64,000 bases of DNA from contig CM056580.1 of assembly GCA_029721435.1 (NCBI GenBank), positions 23,120,367 to 23,184,366 of the forward strand, read 5' to 3'. This document shows positions 57,280 through 64,000 of this stretch, piece after piece. The translations under genes were made by a program, and so were the position numbers. The notes below the pieces were generated by a model. The model was not told the DNA's origin and ran no database searches. It was given only the letters and a program-made list of their open reading frames with translations. Within the stretch, counting starts at the first letter, position 1; each line of letters starts with the position of its first letter. The DNA is from Gymnothorax reevesii. Its lineage: Eukaryota; Chordata; Actinopteri; Anguilliformes; Muraenidae.

Positions 57280-58535
57280 CAGCGGTCTGTCGTCCTTCAG
57301 GAGCAAAGATGAGTCGAGGATCACCAGTTTGCCCACAAAAGCCTGACAAAATTATTGAATGGTATAAAAACCATGTTCCACAAAGACATACTGGATGGGA
57401 TTTTGATAATTCACCCTCGATGGAGCATAACATATTTCAAACATTCAAGGAATCTGGAATAATTTCTGTGCATGTAAGGCAAGGGCACAAGCTTAAGCTC
57501 AATGCAAGTCATCTCCGATCACTCAGAGGGCATTGCATGAAGAACCATCTTTTATCTCTAAAATCTAAAAATGATACAATTACACGGGCTTAGGATTACA
57601 TTGGCAAACTTCTTTTAAAGTACTACAATATGCAGTTACATCAACAAATGCCAGTTAAAAGTTAACTAGAAGACAGCCTTACGTTAACACTACAGCGTCC
57701 TGAAGTGCTGTCAACCTCTCTGAACTCGGTGGCTGTGATGGACCATCACACAGTGTAAATGTCCACTGTGGTCAGACTAATCGATATTTCAGGAGTTTTT
57801 TTGGAAGACACGGTTGCCACATACTCCAGATCAAAGAAGAAAAGGACCATCCAGAATGTGACCAGCAACAAGTCCGAAAGCTATGGTCTGACATGGCACA
57901 GTGTTGAGTCAGCGCCTGGGCAAGGGTAACTTGCACTTCTCGGAAGGTAAAGTTCGTGCTTAAAAATACACTGAGATTTTGGAGCCACCTATGCAACCTT
58001 CAAGATGACATCTTTTTCAAGAATGCCCTATTTCAGCAAGACAAAACAAAATCACATTCTTCATGCATTACAGAGGCAAGGCAACGTATGGACAGGGTGT
58101 GGATACAGGACTGGCCTGCCTGCAATCCCAACTTTTCTCAAATAATGAAAGTGTGGCACATTTTAATTCAGGAATTTTGACAACGAAGACCTTGTACTGT
58201 TGCAAACCTTAAAAATTGTTTGCTGGAACAATGGTAAAATATTACAACTGAAATATTGTATCACATGGTGTTTTCAGTCCTTAAATGTTTATTCAGTATT
58301 TTGAAATGGAATTGCGTTGGAAAATACTGTCCCGACCTCTTTTGAAATATGTTGCAAGAATAAAAATTGAAATGTACTAATTTTGGGGAAAAAGAAAAAT
58401 CATTTTCTCAAAACCACAAAAATTGTGCAGCTGCACTGTTTTCAGTTTAATATAATGATCATTTACAAATCACTGCTTTCAGTTTCAATTTCATTGCAAC
58501 ATATCGTACCAACTTTTCCAAATTTGCGGATGTGA
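57280..58535 (+). pseudogene. Tc1-like element relic
   Basis: 57309-57593 reads a decayed transposase N-terminus (RGSPVCPQKPDKIIEWYKN, LNASHLRSLRGHCMKNH). 57956-58180 reads ALFQQDKTKSHSS and WIQDWPACNPNFS, the second catalytic region. Stops, frameshifts and a lost NPIEN motif (NFSQIMKVW) mark it dead. It is a diverged relative of the element at 61308-62913. Confidence 0.75.
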
Positions 58536-58619
58536 CTAACACCAACTCAAAAACGAGAGCGATCACAAAAAAGTGAAATGGCTACAGCCAGGCCATATGG
58601 CGACACATTCTCTGTGGTT

Positions 58620-58692
58620 AAAAAAAAAAAAAAAAAAAAAACCAAACTGATATTTCTACAATGATCACTGCTATTTCTACAATGATCACTGC
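58620..58692. repeat. poly-A run and 21-bp tandem duplication
   Basis: A run of A at 58620-58640, then TATTTCTACAATGATCACTGC twice in tandem (about 58650-58691). Confidence 0.9.
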
Positions 58693-60492
58693 CAAATCCG
58701 TAACATAAAGCCTCAAAAATAGCATAAATATAACAACTACTGGAACCAGAAACATTTTCGCAAGTGAATTAGTAGTAGAATGCTATGCATGCCGGAAATT
58801 TTAAGTTAAGAACTAGATGATCTGGTGCATTATTATATATTTTCACGATAAGACCATGTACTAATTATCATTTGCAGTCTGAAAAAGGAAAATAATAAAA
58901 ATCCAGGGATTTCCAAAACAACCAAGCTATTTTTTATTTAAAACTTTAAAACAATAGTCAGGTTTAGCGGCGCAAACAAAAGGTAAAGTTAAAAAGTTAC
59001 GTAATCAAGCCAGTGGAATTGCTGCAGTGTTGTGTATTATTGCAGATGATATACGGTACAACTGCAGTAATCAGCTTGATAAGCGTTGCCAGCCACTAGC
59101 ATACGTGTCAGGATAAACTTCTCATAGCCAATAAATCCAAGGATTCTATGATTCTTACCACTACACTGGGCAGTGTGCACCATAATTCATTAGACAGAGA
59201 TCTTTATTGTCATTCACATTCTATTGGCAGAGTCAATCACAGCATCAAAATACAACTGAACTGGCTTTTAAAAGGCTACCCAGCAAGTAGTGATGCCTAT
59301 GTGTCAGACTTCAAACAGTCATTGTATGCAAAGCTGACAGTCTGCACTTCAACCAAATTGTCATTGTTTCCTTTCAGACTCTAAATAAAAATATGCCACT
59401 GTACATTTCATCATGGTGCTCACTGTACTGTACATCTTTTGGTCATAGGGACCTCATTTTTTACCGAAGAATTCTGAAAACAGATGAGAAGTCACAAGAC
59501 ATGCAATATGTATTTAAGGTAGTGCCAGTGATATTTGTCTTTAAGCAATACATTCCATGTCATTCAGCTTTAGTTACAGCTTTGGCAACAGAATCCTGGT
59601 TGTTGTCTTGCCAATAAAATTTAGAGAAAGAGCGAGGCGTCAGGTAAGCATATTGCTGAGCAACAGAGTCTAAAGCTGCCAGCCCAGTGTTGCTAAATCG
59701 TCTATGAAAGTTGCCAGAATTAAGCAGGTAAATCTAAGCATAAAATGAAGAAAACGTATTAGGAATTTTTGTGGCTTATGATTTGGAAGATTTGATTAAA
59801 TTTAACTGAAACCAAGTATTATAACAGGTCAGGGATGATATGAGTAGATGGTCGTCATTGCCATTTTAGTAGTAGTTAGGGCATGTAGCTGTGATTAAAA
59901 TGAACACTCTCCTTAGGTTGCTTTATCTATGCAAACAATACCCAATTTCACACCTGGGAATTTTGGAGAGAATTTGCATATAAGGCAAATATCTACTTTT
60001 ATTTGGAAAAAATAAACACAGTAAAATGAAGCTAGTGACAGAAACAGAAAATGGTGGTTTGGCAGTCACAAATTTACAGTACTGTTATTGGGCCAGTTAT
60101 CTGGCGTAAAACCCAAATTAAAATTATTTGGACTTGGAGGCACTGGGGCATAGTGAGGGTTGAGTCACATGCCGACAGGAAAGGACAGGAAACTGGGGAC
60201 TGGACTCAAGTGCACGGACAGATTTGCTTGTAGGTTTGTTGATGCCTGCCGTGCAAGCAGGAGGCATATACAGGAAGGATACAAACAAAATAGGATTCGA
60301 GGTTCCTTTATAAATAAAGTGCTGGAACTACTTAGCACTAAAATCAATGGTTAAACATATACTGTACTGTACATCTTTTGGTCATAGGGACCTCATTTTT
60401 TACCAAAGAATTCTGAAAACAGATGAAAAGTCACAACAGTATATATATATACACTCTTGTCTACACACATTATATATATATAATATTTACAC

Positions 60493-61297
60493 ACACACTG
60501 AACAAAAATAAACGCCCCATGTCAAATTTTTGAGTTTTTATTAACAAAAAACTGGAACCAGGATTCGTTTGTGAATAGCACTCTTCTCCAGCGTGCCAGT
60601 GCGTTTGCCCATGCGAGTCGGTTCCGATACCAGACAGTAGTGAGATCCAGTGCACGGTGAGGATGCCGTATGCGCAAGTTGGCTTCTCGCAGGCGGTTAC
60701 GGACTGTCTGTGGTGTGATACGTCTTTTGTGCAGACCAACGGTCTCATCCGCTGTGCGTGTCGCTGATCTGAGCCGATCCCACAGGTGGATGAGCCAGAT
60801 GTAGCGATCTTGTGTTGGTGTGGTCACATGTGGCCAACGTGGAGGAGGTCGATTTGCAGTACTGCCCGTCTGTCAGAAACGAACTCTCAAACGGCCTATC
60901 GTCGAATAGTTAACATTCAGCTGCACAAACACCGCTCTGGTGGACATCCCTGCATCCAGCATGCCAATGACACGTTCCCGCATGACCTGAGACATCTGAG
61001 GCATGATGACTTTTGACAAAATTTGACATTTTGGGGTGGCCTTTTATTGTCACCAGTATAAGGAGTGTCTGGGTTCTGTCTGATCACCGTCTGGAAATGC
61101 CACACCCATGTACTGAGTGAAATCACTGCATCACTGAGCAAATGCTCACTGACAGAGAGATGGATAAAAAATGGTACACAAATCAAGAGAAATATCCCTA
61201 TTGTACAAGTAAAAGTCAGCATACGCTCACTTAGAGTTGTTAACTCCATGTGGAATCAATATTTGACATGGGGCGTTTACATTTTTGTTCAGTGTGT
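60493..61297 (-). mobile_element. Tc1-like element, 3' half deleted
   Basis: Ends CACTGAACAAAAATAAACGC and, reversed, CACTGAACAAAAATGTAAAC are inverted repeats. On the minus strand the transposase N-terminus (MSQVMRERVIGMLDAG near 60990) and RITPQTVRNRLREANLRIRH lead to VLFTNES (D1 as N, near 60575). The frame then runs straight into the terminal repeat, so the catalytic D2 and E are gone. Confidence 0.8.
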
Positions 61298-61307
61298 GTA
61301 TATATAT

Positions 61308-62913
61308 ACAAAACCCAAAACCAGTGAAGTTGGCACGTTGTGTAAATCGTAAATAAAAACAGAATACAATGATTTGCAAATCCTTTTCAACCTATATTCA
61401 ATTGAATACACTGCAAAGACAAGTTACTTAATGTTCGAACAGGTAAACTTTGTAATTTTTTGCAAATATCAGCTCATTTGGAATTTGATGCCTGCAACAT
61501 GTTTCAAAAAAGCTGGCACAAGTGGCAAAAAAGACTGAGAGAGTTGAGGAATACTCATCAAACACTTATTTGGAACATCCCACAGGTGAACGGGCTAATT
61601 GGGAACAGGTGGATGCCATGATTGGGTATAAAAGCAGCTTCCCTGAAATGCTCAGTCACTCACAAACAAGGATGGGGCGAGGGTCACCACTTAGTGAACA
61701 AATGCGTGAGCTGATTGTCGAACAGTTTAAAAACAATATTCCTCAACGAGCTATTGCAAGAAATTTAGGGGTTTCATCATCTATGGTCTGCAATATCGTC
61801 AAAAGGTTCAGAGAATCTGGAGAAATCACTGCACGTAAGCGGCAAGGCCGAAAACCAACATTGAATGCCCGTGACCTTCGATCCCTCAGGCGGTACTGCA
61901 TCAAAAACCGACATCAGTGTGTAAAGGGCATCACCACATGGGCTCAGGAACACTTCAGAAAACCACTGTCAGTAACTACAGTTCGTCGCTACATCTGCAA
62001 GTGCAAGTTAAAACTCTACAATGCAAAGCGAAAGCCATTTATCAACAGAACCCAGTAACACCGCTGGCTTCGCTGGGCCCAAGCTCATCTAAGATGGACT
62101 GATGCAAAGTGGAAAAGTCTTCTGTGGTCCGACGAGTCCACATTTCAAATTGTTTTTGGAAACTGTGGACATTGTGTCGTCCGGACCAAAGAGGAAAAGA
62201 ACCTTTCGGACTGTTATGGGCGCAAAGTTCAAAAGCCAGAATCTGTGATGGTATGGGGGTGTATTAGTGCCCAAGGCATGGGCAACTTACACATATGTGA
62301 AGGCACCATTAATGCTGAAAGGTACATACGGGTTTTGGAGCAACATATGTTGCCATCCAAGCAACGTCTTTTTCATGGACGCCCCTGCTTATTCCAGCAA
62401 GACAATGCCAAGCCACATTCTGCACATGTTACAACAGCATGGCTCCGTAGTAAAAGAGTGTGGGTACTAGACTGGCCTGCCTGTATTCAGACCTGTCTCC
62501 CATTGAAAATGTGTGGCGCATTATGAAGCGTAAGATACGACAACGGAGACCCCGGACTGTTGCAACTTAAGCTGTACATCAAGCAAGAATGGGAAGGAGT
62601 TCCACCTGAAAAGCTTCAAAAATTGGTCTCCTCAGTTCCCAAACGTTTACTGAGTGTCGTTAAAAGGAAAGGCAATGTAACACAGTGGTAAAAAGGCCCC
62701 TGTGCCAACTTTTTTGCAATGTGTTGCTGCCTTTAAATTCTAAGTTAATGATTATTTGCAAAAAAAAAAAAAGTTTCTCAGTTTTAACATTAAACATCTT
62801 TTCTTTGCAGTGTATTCAATTGTATATAAGTTGAAAAGGATTTGCAAATCATTGTATTTTGTTTTTATCTACGATTTACATAATGTGCCAACTTCACTGG
62901 TTTTGGGTTTTGT
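61308..62913 (+). mobile_element. nearly full-length Tc1-like transposon
   Basis: 1606 bp. Ends ACAAAACCCAAAACCAGTGA at both sides, continuing into inverted repeats of roughly 130-190 bp (GCAAATCCTTTTCAAC, ATTCAATTG). It sits in TA-rich sequence next to the Tc1 derivative at 60493-61297. The transposase is on the plus strand with one nonsense codon and one frameshift. Confidence 0.88.
61522..62690 (+). pseudogene. Tc1-like transposase, two lesions
   Basis: Paired-like DNA-binding region: PLSEQMRELIVEQFKNNIP and NLGVSSSMVCNIVKRF, then a GRPR-like RQGRKP and a second helix-turn-helix (LRRYCIKNRHQCVKG). Catalytic residues: D in WSDES (62131-62133), D in FQQDNAKPH (62401-62403), E in SPIENVW (62505-62507). 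A TAA at 62056-62058 interrupts the frame and a one-base loss near 62485 puts the Glu in another frame. All three catalytic residues are still readable. The apparent Met at 61522 precedes the usual start; MGRGSPLS near 61672 is the more likely family start. Confidence 0.88.
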
Positions 62914-62914
62914 G

Positions 62915-62915
<1 letters not shown>

Positions 62916-63002
<87 letters not shown>
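62916..63002. repeat. (TA)n-(CA)n-(TG)n microsatellite, self-complementary
   Basis: TATATATA followed by about 19 CA, CGATTG, then about 15 TG. The CA and TG blocks are each other's reverse complement around a short centre, so the tract can fold into a hairpin. Confidence 0.93.
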
Positions 63003-63005
<3 letters not shown>

Positions 63006-64000
63006 ACAAATGCGAAATGGTAAAGACACAGTTCACTCCGGTATGAGGCTTACGCGACTTTGCAAAGAGAAAGTGTAAGGCTATGACATTTATACACGCT
63101 ACTACCGCTCGGCGGCAATGAGAAACAGATGATTCAAGTTGGCTGATGAGCGGGGGGCGATCCAGGTCTAAATTGAAACCCTGAGAACAATAGTTGTCGA
63201 AGTCCATATGTCTTTTTTAAGTTCTGACCTTAAAATAATTCCTAAGTGGTCAATCAGTTTAGAGCATTAATGGATTAACTGAGTGTAGTTCAAGATCTGC
63301 ACACTGAGTGGGTCATAAGTTCTACACTTCAAGAAAGCATAACGTGCTCAAGTTGCAACAGTGGCCCAAAATAAACAAGAAACGCCCACGTTTGAACACC
63401 CTTGGCCTGACTTATGAAGTGTCCCCGAACAATTACACAATAACCAAAGTAGAATTCCACAAAACATACATTTACAAATACAAAAATCCCCAAAGTCCCA
63501 CAAAAATTTTGGAAAATTCAATTTTTTTTCACTAATCTAGAGCCCCGCATATATATGATCGTTTCCCCAGGTATGAACCATCTAGCTCAAATGCTTCATC
63601 AAAATCAGTCCACGACAAAGTTTTTTTTCAAAAATGCCAAAAATTGCATTTTTTCCCCAAAAAATGGTCAGATCTGAAAAAGTCTTTCCTGGCCTGGATT
63701 CCCTACATTACCGCGAATGTTTTGGCATGGGTAACTAGTTTATTGATGCTGACTTTAGAGGTGCACACACGGACAGACAGACAGACGACAAACTGATGAC
63801 AATACCCTTCGGCCTGAAGTTGGGCCGGGGGTGAAAAGGAAAAAAATGAGTTGGACCACTCTTGCTCTAAGGGTCTCAATTGGCCGGCGCGCAGGACTGC
63901 ATGAGGCGAGGCCTGACAGGCGTCATTCAATATCTCTTCCTATTCTACTATTTTTGAGAGACATTACTAAATATCAGGGCGAACAGGAGATTTTTTTTTG

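Larger units (their letters stand above)
39996..64000 (-). other. rasgrf2 intron 1 (part), no exon found
   Basis: 24 kb with no support for the first rasgrf2 exon or another host gene. Repeats and transposons are listed separately. I see nothing supportable in 39996-44330, 44380-46680, 47170-50010, 50080-50910, 51630-52080, 54550-56050, 58540-60490 (apart from a 76-bp duplication) or 63010-64000. A mariner-like GACAGACAGACAG block near 63770-63830 resembles tails of fish repeats. Confidence 0.7.

Noticed and set aside
61522..62526. Host gene encoding a DNA-binding protein
   Set aside because: It is a Tc1-like transposase inside intact inverted repeats.
39996..64000. First coding exon of rasgrf2
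   Set aside because: No minus-strand frame resembling the N-terminal PH1 segment (family motifs of the GFLSK-x-WHEKWF type) was seen; intron 1 probably extends past 64000.

Overview
This is vertebrate, very probably teleost fish, genomic DNA. It has large introns, spliced exons with GT-AG borders, CA/GA microsatellites and a dense load of fish-type transposons (Tc1-like, hAT, piggyBac and Harbinger DNA elements, non-LTR retroposons, a 5S-rRNA-derived SINE). Nothing in it looks bacterial: there are no operons, tRNA/rRNA operons or CRISPR arrays.

The one host gene I can support is rasgrf2 (Ras protein-specific guanine nucleotide-releasing factor 2), on the minus strand across about 38 kb. Fifteen consecutive coding exons (2-16 if one coding exon precedes them, as in mammals) lie at 39889-39995, 35534-35681, 25210-25299, 23662-23915, 23417-23496, 22679-22872, 22182-22291, 19956-20074, 18880-19040, 14231-14297, 12899-13035, 10850-10932, 9769-10017, 5264-5727 and 2060-2185. 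All splice phases join without a break into 2389 coding bases. They encode, in order, the end of the first PH domain, a coiled coil, an IQ motif, the DH (Rho/Rac GEF) domain, the second PH domain, the Ras-GEF N-terminal (REM) module and most of the Ser/Pro-rich linker. The first exon (start of PH1) would lie right of 64000 and the CDC25 catalytic exons left of position 1. RasGRF2 is a calcium/calmodulin-responsive exchange factor for Ras and Rac. The linker sequence favours RASGRF2 over RASGRF1; the a or b teleost copy cannot be told.

Layout: 1-2059 is intron 16, with a Tc1 relic and a 5'-truncated LINE ending near the exon 16 donor. 2186-5263 holds a degenerate tandem repeat, an inverted-repeat element and a Tc1-type element. 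5728-9768 holds a palindromic hAT MITE and a Harbinger element with a Myb/SANT-like ORF. 10018-14230 holds exons, microsatellites and a tandem pair of tRNA-like SINEs. 14298-18879 holds a second LINE. 20075-22181 holds a SINE and a piggyBac-type element with TTAA borders. 22182-23915 is a compact four-exon cluster. 25300-35533 holds the second hAT MITE copy, a fish dispersed repeat, a third LINE and a foldback Tc1. 35682-39888 holds a 5S-derived SINE and a Tc1 element. 39996-64000 is the large first intron, with MITEs, Tc1 relics and a nearly intact Tc1-like element at 61308-62913.

I found no undescribed biological system. The most useful items for a second look are the gene model, the two palindromic hAT MITE copies with 8-bp target duplications, the foldback Tc1, an empty/filled-site pair for a tiny retroposed tail, the LINE-to-exon open reading frame, and several splice sites touched by repeats.
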